Shown in pieces: positions 24,803 to 36,400 of a stretch of DNA of 64,000 nucleotides. The stretch covers positions 2,418,001 to 2,482,000 of the forward strand of contig JACZZP010000005.1 in the NCBI GenBank assembly GCA_015183035.1, in the 5' to 3' direction. Numbering within the stretch: position 1 is the first letter of the stretch; each line of letters begins with the position of its first letter. The notes under the pieces were generated by a model. That model was not told the origin of the DNA, ran no database searches, and was given only the letters and a program-made list of their open reading frames with translations. The translations under genes and the position numbers were made by a program. The stretch comes from Meloidogyne chitwoodi. Lineage: Eukaryota; Nematoda; Chromadorea; Rhabditida; Meloidogynidae.

Positions 24803-27137
24803 ATGGGAATAAAAACATTGTTAGGATGTATTCTAATTGTTGGCCTTAATATTGGAATTTTGGCAACAAAGTGTCCACATCCTCGAACAAATACATTCAG
24901 TAGTCATCAAAGTAACTCTGACAGTCAAGCACATCGTGAATGTAAAGTTGACTCAATTTGTGATTGTTCTGCTACACCCGCTTCAACAGCTTCAACAACA
25001 TCTGCTGCGGTCACTTCAACTTCTGATTCATCAAGTCCATCTACTGGTGAAGAAAACACAGAAACATCTTCTGCAAGCTCAGTCTCCGCTAGTGATGATA
25101 CGACTGTCTCTGTTTCAAACTCAACATCTGGACCTTGCCAGGCTGTTCTTGTAACTGAATTGAGAAGAATTAAAATTAAATATTTGACTGTTTCTCAACA
25201 GGTAATAATTTAATTAAAATAATTAAAAATAATTATTTATTTTTAATTTAAAGCAAATCTTGGAATTTTATATTCGACTAATAGAAATAGAGTTGCTCGA
25301 TATAACATTGACTCTAGAAAAGAAGGTGATTAAATGTGCGGGTCATTTAAAGATTTGCTTCAATAAAAATCCTGACATTGAAAAATTGATCGGCTTTGTC
25401 AAAATTACTGGATGGGGAAGAGTTTTCGAATTTGTTCATGCTGGATTGAGTTATGGGGCCTCCAACATGAAAAATGCATTCAAATCAAAGGACAATTCTG
25501 GAAACTGTGATGTGACTCAAGCACTTGAAGCTGCAACTGCCAACGACTCTTGTGGACCAAATACAACTGTTATAGCTGTTACATATATAAAATGGTTTAA
25601 GAAAATCTCTCTTAAAGATGATGATGATTGTCCTGATGAACGAAAACATGCTTTAATTTCAAAGATATTCCGCAAGCATATCGCACTTAAGGCTCCTCCA
25701 GCATTATTGGCATGTATGTCGAAAGCAGAGATCTCTGGATTTGGAACTTTTGAATTATACATCACTTACTGCGATATGGTAAATTTAAATAACTAAGCAA
25801 TATTGAAAACGAGACGGCTTTTTTTACGGACATAAAAATGGTCAAATAAATTCTATCCATTAAAAGCCAATAATATACTTGTTCAGTGTGGAGCAGCCTC
25901 GGTAATCACTTAAATGAGCTTACTCCCCCCTATGGTTTTTCGATTTTCATAAGCTTGTATCTTGGCTCAAAGATATTTTTACAAATTCCCCAACCTTTAG
26001 ATCGACAAAGTTTTTTGAGATCTTTCAAATAACATCTCATTTAACATAAAATAATTTCCGCAAAAAAAGCTGTCCCATCTTTAATATTCCCTATAAGAAT
26101 AATTCCCAGAAGATCATAACCAAAATATCAACACTAAAATTTAAAATTAATTACTCAGTGTTGATATTTTTGTTATGATCTTCTGGAATGATTAAAATAA
26201 ATTAAAATTTTATTAGTTTGTGAGCTTTGCTTCAATTGGTAAATCATTCTTGGGTGGAGATGCTGATAGCTCCCCTCTGATCCAATCTCTCAACAGCTCT
26301 ATCAATTCAAATGAAACTGCTCAAAGCTATAACGCTACAACAGTTAATAATTGCAACAACTTTGTTTCAAACCTTAAAAGCTACTGGAGAATTCAATTTG
26401 ACCATGTTAGACGTTTAAAATTTGTATCAGCACAATTCTCATTTTTGAACTCAGATGAACATGAGTGTTTATACAAAACAATGATTACTGCAGGTAACGA
26501 GAAATGTCAATTTTCTGAATTCATCACTGCTTCACACTACGTTAGTTTATATTATATTGTTATTGTTCGTCCCCTTGGCGGGCTATTAACTCAACAAAGG
26601 ATCATTCATATGGGTTGCCCCAGTAATTGATCATATCCACCAAACCCCGATCGTACTGGACCGTCCCACTTACCTGTTAAAGCCCTCCCGGCACTACGGG
26701 GGCAACCCTAGTTATTTTCATTGGAAATTAAATTTTCTGTTTTTCAGAGCACAAACAACAATATTACCTTTAATAATCAACCTATTCCTCAAGATTATGC
26801 TCGTTGTTGTAAGCGTGACAAAAATAACAACACAGAAACGATGCAAGCATTAGATGATTTTAGATCACAACTTACAGGCTCATATAGCGTGTATAATATG
26901 GCATTCAATAGCAATTATAATTCCATGAAAAACTGCATCTTTAACAATGAAGACTATAATGCAGCTTTTTCATGTGTCGTTCCAATTTTAAAGAATTGCT
27001 TTACAAATGTACCTACAGTTAGAGCAATGCTTATGAAAACAGTAATTTGGTCAGTTTATATCGAATATCCTTCTTTTGAACTTGGAACATTTGGTGGAAC
27101 AAATGGAACTAGTGCTGGAATGTGTGGATGCAGTTAA
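24803..27137 (+). CDS. secreted protein with Ser/Thr-rich linker and Cys-containing domain; unknown function
   Basis: Four exons: 24803-25201, 25254-25778, 26217-26540 and 26748-27137, all phase 0, 545 residues. MGIKTLLGCILIVGLNIGIL is a signal peptide. A short Cys-containing N-terminus (KCPHPR, ECKVDSICDC) leads to a ~70-residue Ser/Thr-rich linker, probably O-glycosylated. The rest is a helical region with cysteines scattered in all exons (GNCDV, DSCGP, DDCPD, NNCNNF, CCKRD, MCGCS at the end), suggesting disulphides. It is extracellular. I recognise no family. A strong TATA box and AATAAA at 27322 frame the gene. Intron 2 carries a partial core repeat and a small inverted-repeat element; intron 3 carries a G+C-rich insert. 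A gland or intestinal product is plausible but not shown. Confidence 0.75.
25885..26075. repeat. partial CCCCTATGG-core repeat
   Basis: The sequence GAGCTTACTCCCCCCTATGG and the following GATTTTCAT match the core family at 4340, 13105 and 39807. Only one side is kept. It sits in intron 2 of the secreted-protein gene. Similar partial copies are at 2900-3090 and 23440-23580. Confidence 0.5.
26104..26187. repeat. 84-bp inverted-repeat miniature element
   Basis: CAGAAGATCATAACCAAAAT at 26107 pairs with ATTTTTGTTATGATCTTCTG near the right end. The arms are about 33 bp and nearly perfect. It lies in intron 2 of the secreted-protein gene, just before the acceptor of exon 3. Confidence 0.65.
26605..26712. 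repeat. G+C-rich inverted-repeat insert in an intron
   Basis: TATGGGTTGCCCCAGTA on the left pairs with TACGGGGGCAACCCTA on the right. The interior (CCCCGATCGTACTGGACCG) is far more G+C-rich than its surroundings. It looks like a foreign miniature transposon, but no target duplication is clear. It lies in intron 3 of the secreted-protein gene. Confidence 0.4.
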
Positions 27138-27432
27138 ATGGAAGAAAGGAACACCCAATACAATGAGGGAAATATTTTAATGTCTTAAATGTGTTCACTC
27201 CCTCACCCTGTAGTTTAGATTGTCAACACCGCTTATTTAAATGTAAATTTATATAAATTAATTTCCTTAGTTCTAATATTCTTTCGCTTAATTGTAGTTT
27301 TTCTTTGTTTTAATTTTTGGAAATAAATTGCGGTTGTTGTTTTATTTTTTGTAAAATAATACTTTATTAGGTTAATTGATAAAAATTGGTAATTGATATA
27401 ATTATAATCAAAGTCTGTTTAAGTAATATTTG
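27138..27432. terminator. 3' ends of two converging genes
   Basis: The secreted-protein gene (+) and the annexin gene (-) converge here with 295 bases between stop codons. AATAAA at 27322 serves the plus-strand gene. No exon or repeat is visible. Confidence 0.45.
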
Positions 27433-30400
27433 TCAATGATAGAAGCCTTTAACAATAGCAATCAGACCATCCTAAAATAATTTTTTTACTTAAAAATAAA
27501 TAAATTTCAATAATCTCTTCCTAAGGAACCATGCCTCCATTAAAAATAAAGCCCAGAGAAGTTTAAGAATATAAAATTAAAAAACCTAAAACGCCCTTAA
27601 AACCCTCATTTTAAAATTTTTTACTTTATATGCCCCAGAACAATCAGATGCAATTGCTTGTTCCAAAGAAGTGCCATAATTTTGTTGATAAGCAGAGCGA
27701 ATGTCACCCATATCAATTTCAGAACGAGTAACAACCAAACGGATCTTTAAATAAATTAACTATTTTTTAAATATTTTATTTATTTACTAAGTCATTATCT
27801 CTAGTTCCAAAGCCCTTCATTGAGTAATAGATCAATTCGGCAAAATAAGCTGGACGATTTCTAATACTTTTAATAATTGCTAAAAGTCCATCACGTATAT
27901 CTCCACTAAAAAATAAATTCAAAAAATATAAAATTATTTTATGAATAACCTAAATTCAGCAATTATTGCTTGGTCAATTGGATGTCCGCATACTTTTTGA
28001 TATTCATTAAATATCTAATAAAGAAAGGTTTAGAGTAATTTCTTAAAAAAATAATTATTTTGTTAGTATTTAATTTATTTGTCTTTTTTCTTAATATTAA
28101 ATAATGGAAATAATAAGCTTATACATATTAAAATTTTTAGTCTATAAAATACTAGACTTCTTTGTGCTTTGAATAATATTTTTGTAAGCTAAATTTCTTT
28201 TGGCTAATTATTTTTTAAGATAAATAGTACATCTTTAAATAAATTTTATTAAATTATTTTTAAATTTATTTGGTCCTTTTTGATTAATATCAAATAATTA
28301 AATAATATAGGCTTATATGACAATTATTACTTGTTAAGTATGCAAATGAAATAAACTTTATATAAACGTATATTTTTGGAAGCCAACAGTGCTTTTGGCT
28401 ACTTATTTTTTAAATACATTTTTTAAATAAATTTTTAATTTTAAAACAAAAAAACTTAAAAAAGAATATTGTAAGTCTAAAATAGAAATTACTTGCTTAA
28501 AGTCTTATGTTGTATATTAATAGTAGTCGACACCTTTTAACTGTCTAGTATAAATACTATATAAGCATTAGTAATAAACCAGTTTTTCTCTCTTAACTCA
28601 ACTCTACCTCCAACAATCTCCTTTTACCCTTAAGATTTTTTTTATTTTAGACTAAACAATAATCTTAACCTTGCTAAAGTGAACAATCTACTTTTTTAAT
28701 TTTTAATAGGGGCCACCAAAATAATTAAAAAAATTAAAAATTTAATTTACCAGACGTAATTGATTATAATTTTGAGCTGATAGAATAGCAATGAAAGCAG
28801 ATTCATCTGTTCCAAGACGTGATTCACCCGCACGATAAAGCTTAGTTGCATCCTAAAATGAAAAAATTTATGTATAAGTAAAGGGAGCAAATGAAGACAC
28901 CGAGGGAAAGTTTTAGGACCTGAGACTTTTTTTCTTAATTTCTAGGCTTTTGCTCACACAAATAATTTTAGATGCTTTAAAATGGGCTATACCTTGAAGA
29001 TGATTTTCTTTTTCAAAATTTACATTTTAAAAATATTTCTAAAAGTTTTAATTGTTTTCAAGCTGGGTCTTTCTTTACAAAAATTTAGCCTTATAGTTGC
29101 ACTATTTTTTAATTAAGTTTAAATGAAATGAAAAAAGTTTAAGCCTTTAAAATAAATTATTTTGCTAAATATATAAAATTATTTTAAATAAGTAATAAAG
29201 GATTAGTAAATTATTTAATTATTCAAGGAAGTGTTGTGTAGAAATGCTTTATTTTTGTAAGCCAAGCAAAGCTTAGGCTAACCTTTAAAAGCACTGATGG
29301 GAAAGTTTCAATTCCGGAACTGGAACTATGAAAATAAAAATGCAGTTCCAGAACTATGAACATCCAAAAACATGTTCTGAAAGTAGTATCGGTTCCAGTG
29401 GAAATTTTGGAACTTTTAACTGTTTAAAAGCTCTAAAGAGTAGAGTTCGGATCAATATAATATATTATAGATATTTTTCGAGATATTGGACCAATGTTTT
29501 TTCGATATATCGATCGTAACTCAATTCTGGGCTCTAATTCAAAATAATATTTCAAGCCTTTAAAAGCAATTATTTTGCTAAATATATTAAAATTATTTTA
29601 AAGTTAGTAATAAGATTTTTAATTTATTTGATTGAGAATGGTTTGCAGCAGTGATGTCCCGGTTCCGGGAACCGGCACCGGTTCCCACGGTTCCACTTCC
29701 GGTTCCGGAACCGGAACCGTGGAACCGTCAAAAATTGGAACCACTCCGGAACCGGAACCGTGGAACCGTAAAATTCGTAGAACCGGTTCGGAACCGGTTT
29801 TGGAACCGTCCATTTTTAATATTTATATAATTATTTTTTGAAACGAAAGTAATAAATTGATCGATTTTCATGAATAATTGATCCTCAAGAGATTATTCAA
29901 GTTAATTTGCCAATGGCCAGTGGTTGGAAAATCGTACCAACTTTCGTACTCGTCCTCGTACTTTGGTACGAAGTACGAGTACGAGCAAAAAATAATGCTG
30001 GTACGAAGTACGAGGGAAAAAAATGACTAAAATACGAGGTACGAGGCATAAGTACGAGCTCGTACTCTCGTACTCAAGGTTTAAATTTTCGCCAAATTTC
30101 TTTCTTTTCCATGTGGAAATAAAATTTTCACTCCATTCCTCTTCCTCCAATTTATTTTTACAAGCGAGAAAAGAAAAGGAATGTTTATATATATGTAATT
30201 TACTTATTTGTTCAAGTATGCATCTATGGTTTAGTGGTTAGTGCGTTAGTCTGTTTTAGTAAATTGGTTGAGGTTCGAAGCCTTTAATAAGGGAAAGGAA
30301 TTTGGAGTTATTAATTGCTGCTAGAGTCACTTATTTTTAAAAATTTTAGAAGCAAAATTAAATCAGAAATTTTCGTCTACGGCACTAAAAAAGTGTAATT

Positions 30401-33400
30401 TTTGGCAGCAGATGTTTAAAAATTTTTGCCTGCGGCACTGAAAATGATGAATTTTTGGCAAATAAGTGCAATAATGATTCAAAATTTTCGCCTGCGGCGC
30501 TATGAAAAAACTAAATTTATGAAAATTTACCCAAAACGCAAGAAAAAATATAAGGAAAGTACAAGGTTCGAGTACGAGGGTAAAAATAAGACTGGTACGA
30601 GGTACGAGTACGAGGAAAAAAATGGCTGGTACGAAGTACGAGCAAAATTGAAGGCACTTATTAAGAACGGGTGGCTCTTTCTGCGGATTTTTTTTGCGGA
30701 CTTTCTATTATAAAATTTAGTAGTATATATTATTTGATTTTTGCCTTAAGGCAAAATAAAGGAGTTAATAGACTAACAAAAAGGTGTAAATGTTTCTGAC
30801 CCAGTTATTTACATTATTTGTTAATCGATTATTTAGAAAAATGATTCAAACTCTTAAAAATTTTACTTTGTTACAATTATACAACAAGCTCACCAGAATA
30901 GGAATTTCAACAATGGCTGGTAGATCTTAAATTGCTTCATCAACGTAGAACCTGTGATTGTGGGAGGGAAAACATTAATGAATTTGTTTGGAGACAACGT
31001 TTTAAAGGACCAGATTGTTTTTTCCATTTAATCTCACAAATTGTCAATCATGATTCTTATTTGTGTGAATAAAATATATGTACTCCTTTATTTGCCTTAA
31101 GGCAAAAATCAAATAATATATACTACTAAATTTTATAATAGAAAGTCCGCAAAAAAAATCCGCAGAAAGAGCCACCCGTTCTTAATAAGTGCCAAATTGA
31201 AATTTCCAACCACTGATAATGACTCGAGGCCTTAATAATCGGACTCAAGAAAAATTACTTTCACGGAAATTGATGATCCATCTTAATTTGAATAAAAAAG
31301 AATGAACAATTTTCGACAATATATTATTTTTGAATAAAAAATTTTATTTTATGCTATTTTATCATATTTAAAAAAAATTTTCTGGAACCGCTTCCGGAAC
31401 TGCTGATTTTTTTTTGGAACCGGAACCGAGGAACCGTTAAATTTTGGAACCGCTTCGGAACCGGAACCGTGGAACCGTCAAAAATTGGAACCACTCCGGA
31501 ACCGGAACCGCGGAACCGAACAAAAATTTGGAACCGGGACATCACTGGTTTGCAGTTCTAGTTCTTTTATATTTTTGTAAGCCAAGCAATGCTTAGGCTA
31601 ATTTTTAAAATCACTTTAATAATTTTAAATAAATAATTACTTGATTAGCCCTCAAAGTATCGGTTAACATAGATTCATCACGAGCACCAGTACACAAAGC
31701 TACAAGCATTCGTTTGAAATAACCAGAAGTTTCTCCAATCATATCACGCTCTAAATCACTACCATAAAGTTGGGCGTAAGCAGAACGAATTTGAATAATT
31801 TGGGCATTTGAACGAGTTGTCATAATTCTTAAATATATATTTTTTAAATTTTTTTTATCAAATTTAAAATTTTGTTTTACGAGAAAAAAGATACTTTAAT
31901 AAAAAATAATTTTTTTAAATAAAAGAAAATTATTTTTTTACTGTAGGTTATTTGATAAAGGGGAAGTCTACCTATTTATAAAGGAAAAGGAACATACCAA
32001 ATAAAAAACATAATTTTCAAATTAAAATAAATTATTCTTAAATTTTTTACTTACTCTATTAGAATGTGCTCTTTTGTGCCTAGACCCTGAAAAATATTTA
32101 AATTTTATTAAAATTTCAAAAAATAATTAAATTTAACCTCCATAGCACGTCTTAACTGTGAAGCATCATAATAAGCAGGATGATCCATCAAAGCCATTAT
32201 AAGGTGTTCAAAATCACCAGAAAGCTCACTTTTCAATTCTTTTATTAAATCTTTTCCATACATTTGTTTAAATGAGCGACAAACCTTTGAAAAAAAATTT
32301 TGAAATTTTTTTAAGTTTCATTAAAAATTCTAAAAAATTTGAAAAAATAAAAAAAAATTCCAAAAAATTCAAAAAGCAAAATTTTGCTACAACTTTTAAT
32401 TCTATTTAATTAATAGACAAAAATTTTTTGTTCACTTCCTGTCTCTGTGCATTACTACAATTAACAATAGCTTGAATAATTTTGCCTCTATCACATCCAA
32501 ATCCTTTCATAGCTTTGCGCAGCAATTCAGCAGTATTTTGTGCATTAAAGTTTGGATTAGGGCGAATACTTGGAGTAGTCATAACTAAAAAATGTTTATT
32601 TATTAATTATGCTCTTAAATGTCCGCAAGTTTTGTCCGCAAATAATTTTTTTCAAAAGTATTATAAAAAAATATATTTATAGGCATATTTTGCACAAATA
32701 TTATAAATGTTTATTTTTAATTTTTTTTATTGGTATAGACTCCAAAATAATAAATAAAGTAAAAAAGTTGCGGACAAAATTTGCGGACGTTTGAGAACAT
32801 AATAGGACCAAAAAAACATTTTAAAAATAACAAAAAATCTAAAGGGGTCGAAGGATCGATGCCTCTCTTTGGCTAAACTTTTTTAATTTAATCCCTACTA
32901 TTGAACTTTTAAGGATTAAAAAGGTGAGAATATAATGAGGATAGAATTAAGAGAAAATATCGCTTAGAAAAATATTTGTAGAAACCCTTAAAAATTAAAA
33001 AAATGATAAAAAATGAAGAAAATAATTAAAGGAGATTAGTGCTCTTCTCACTCTAATAAATGTAAAAATATCACAATTTTTTCCGGTTGGGTAAATATAT
33101 AAAACAAACAAAAACATACTTAGCAGATGTGCATCATTAAAAAAAAGTGAATAGAAAGAGAAAGAAAATTGTATAAAATGATGATTCATTTAAAATATTG
33201 AGAAAAATGTAAAAAAATAGAATTAAGCAGTGAATTAAAAAAATAAAAATAAATTTTTTCTACATATTTTTGAAGTTATTAAAAAAAATTAAAATAGAGT
33301 GAAAAAAGCAAAAACCTGAAATTTAGTCTAAACAGAAATTTAGCTATTTTTGCTTAATAATAAATATATGAAAAAAAAAATAAAATATTAATTTCTAAGA

Positions 33401-36400
33401 GTACGCAATATTATTGTGGGTTTGTTGTTCGTCGTTTTTTGTAAGTCAAGCAATGCTTAGACTAGAAAAAGAAAAAATAATTAAGATTTATGTATTTTTA
33501 GTATAAGCGTGCCCAATAAGAATTAAAGTACTTTAGAAATCTTTAAAAGGTATCAGTTTGAAAATAAGCGAATTTGCTATTTTTTAAGCACAGACCTTTT
33601 TAAAAATAAAAACACCAAAAATAAAGCTAAATAATGAAATTAAAAAATTAGTCAAAAAATTTAGCTAATTTTGCTTAATATTGAATAAATAAATGAAACA
33701 ACTGTAAATATAAATTTATATGAATATGAAAATATAAGTTGATTTGCTGTAAACTTGTATTTTTGTAAGTCAAAGCATTGCTTTGACTAAAAAGTTGATG
33801 CCAAACTTAAACAATAATTTGTCAAATCAGAATATAAAATAATAAAAAATTAGCATAATTAAAAAATTTAGCTCTATTTCGCTTAATATTAAATATATGA
33901 AAAAAATTTAAATATGTATTAATTTATAAAAGGATGTTTATGTATTTTTTAAAAACCATTCTATGTAGTTTTGTAGGTCAAGCATTGCTTAGACCAAATA
34001 AAAATTAAATTTTAATTTAGTTGAAAAATAAAAATGTTTGTTTTTACCGATTCGATCTTTTGGGTATAAGAAATAGCCTAAAAACAAAAACTCTCATTTA
34101 TTTAAGACATTTTAATATTAGTCAAAAAAACATTTCTATGATATATTTATTTTACTTTTAATTTATTTAAAATCACTTTTACCAGAAGGTTCATTTCCAT
34201 ATTGAGAAGAATAATTAGCAGACATATTTGGTGGATTATGTGGAGGATTGTTATAAGCATTTGAATAATATTGTGGTTGCTGTGGTTGTTGTTGTATTCC
34301 GCCCCCTCCGCTTGGATAAGGTGCAGCACCTTTAGATGTATTTTAATTTTTTTAATTTTAAATTATAAAATTTATTAAAATGATCATTAGAGTCTTGTCA
34401 AAAAATAACATGGAAAATTAAAAGAAAAAATATGCTTCGGGCGATGGATTTCGCAAAATATCAATTTTTACCTGACTCGCCAGGTATCCAAAAATATATA
34501 ATGAAGTAAATTTTATTTATATCGATAAGACCAAAAATGGACTAATTATTTATTTAAATAATAAATCTAATTTTTAATACTATTCAAAGGTGGATGAGTT
34601 TAAAAATAAATGATATATTTATTAAAATTACCTCCTGTCGGATATGGCGCATACTGCCCCCCAGAAGGTTGATTAGAATAAGGCAATGACTGTTGTGGAT
34701 AAGGCGGTGCATTAGTAGTATTAGTAGAACCACCACCAACATTAAATCCTATTGGAGGAGCAGCAGGCGAAGGATAATAAGAATTTCCACCACTTGGGGG
34801 ATATGCTTTAAATTTTTTTTAAAGAATTTTTTAAAAATTAATTTACGAAAGTTTATTTTGTTAAAAACAAAAAGAGGTAAATTAAATTTAAAAACGTTCT
34901 CTCCATAATTTTACACGGAACTCCCCACGAATTTTCAATTAAAAAAAAAGTCATTTGGAATTTTTAAAGATTTTTAAACAATAACGATACTTGACAAAAA
35001 GTGCAAATAAAAACGAGAAAAAATATTTTAAAAAAAGACTAAGAATAAAATATTTAATTGCTAACAAATGGGTGGTTTACATAGTCTAAAAGGTTGACAT
35101 CTTTTACCTGAAAATCAGGTATCCAAAAATTTAAGCTGATATAAAAACTCAAAAATAATTTACCAATTTTATTGTACATAGGTATATATACAATACAAAC
35201 AAAATTTTATATATTTTTCAAAATTTTACCTGACGGGTAAGTCTGTTGTTGCATTGTTGGACCTAATCCTTGTTGTTGTTCATAACCACCGCCAATTCCA
35301 TAACCACTCCCCATTTGGGGATAACCTCCCCCACCACATTGTGGAGGAGGATTGTATTGATTATTAGTATTTTGTCCTTCTTTCCCATAAGGCTGATAAT
35401 AACCGCTAGAAGGATTGTTAGGTTGTGGTGGAGGATAACCACCTCCACCACAGTTGTTGTTGTTGTTTCCGTACATTTGTTGAGGAGATTGTTGCTTTAA
35501 AATAATTTTTTTTTTAATTTTTAAAAGGTTTAAAAATAAAAATTAAAAAAGTGTTTTTAAATTAATTCTACACAGTTAAAAAAATAAATAAAAAAAACAA
35601 GGGATTTTATGCGTCAATAATTTCAAAAATAAATAAAAATAAAATTAGAGCGAATTTCTTGTTTTTTAGTTTTATCAGAAATAATTCAAAATCAATAAAT
35701 AACCTTTATTGATTTTTACATTTTTAAACAGAAAATAAGCTATATTGTTTATTTTCTAAACATTTAAGAATAAACGAAAAAAATTTCTCAATATTTTGAT
35801 TCAACAAAACTAAAAAAAGAAAATATATCGTTGACAATTTTGTCTTTTTCTGTCGGATGAGAGTATTAAAAATATGCTAAATGATCGTACAAATATGCAT
35901 CTTATGAAAATAAAGCAGGCAAAAATAATAAAATTTATTACAATTTAAAGAATGACACACCGTTTTTTTATTAAAATGACTCATTTTAAATTGTTTATAA
36001 AATTTATTGAATTTTTTATGAGAAATATATTAAAAATGTGTTAAAAAGATTAGCCGACTTTTGCGGCTGACAAATGAGACATTTGCGGAAACCAACTTGC
36101 GGCCAAGACATTTGCGGCTTACCCCTATTTTGACATTTGCAGTTCCGGATAAAAAGTTGTTTAAAAAAATTTAAAAAATCATATTTTGGAATAATTAACT
36201 TAGTGGGCGAAGTCTGTCCGAACAATTAGGGACCGAGTTACAGACTCTTGGTTAAAAATATTTAGTCTTAGCTTTTGCTAAGACTTGCAAAAATAAACGA
36301 TCCCAAAGAAGAAAATAAGAAGTAATAAATTTGTATAAAATCAATTATCTATATATCTAAATTCTTTTTATTAAATTTAATACTATGTAAATTAAATTGT

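Larger units (their letters stand above)
29918..31215. mobile_element. hAT-like element with GTACGAG words and a tRNA-like core, middle of the nest
   Basis: The ends are CAGTGGTTGGAAA and TTTCCAACCACTG; flanks CCAATGGC and ATAATGAC match at 5 of 8. Arms at 29930-30080 and 30555-30645 are built from GTACGAG words. The core carries a tRNA-like sequence (30220-30295) and three CGCCTGCGGC-type motifs (30370-30505). The same core order, with other words, is in the element at 51191-52026. Confidence 0.7.
29649..31547. mobile_element. hAT-like element with GGTTCC words, outermost of three nested elements
   Basis: It starts CAGTGATGTCCCGGTTCCGG and ends GGAACCGGGACATCACTG, with a perfect 8-bp duplication GTTTGCAG (29641-29648, 31548-31555). 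Both arms are G+C-rich and made of GGAACCGGAACC words. The middle has been invaded by the element at 29918-31215. It lies in the 2.8-kb intron between annexin exons 31641 and 28852. Confidence 0.8.

Noticed and set aside
24837..25154. Second plus-strand frame in the secreted-protein exon
   Set aside because: Out-of-frame shadow of the Ser/Thr-rich exon, with leucine/glutamine runs typical of shifted ACT/TCA codons.
26560..26712. Possible rRNA fragment (AAAGGATCATT)
   Set aside because: Only one short word resembles the end of 18S rRNA; the flanks do not match.
29290..29530. Another hAT-like element with TTCCGGAACTGG words
   Set aside because: The left end is plausible but no matching right end or target duplication was found.
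30220..30295. Functional tRNA gene
   Set aside because: A and B boxes are present but no proper acceptor or anticodon stem forms, and it lies in a repeated element.
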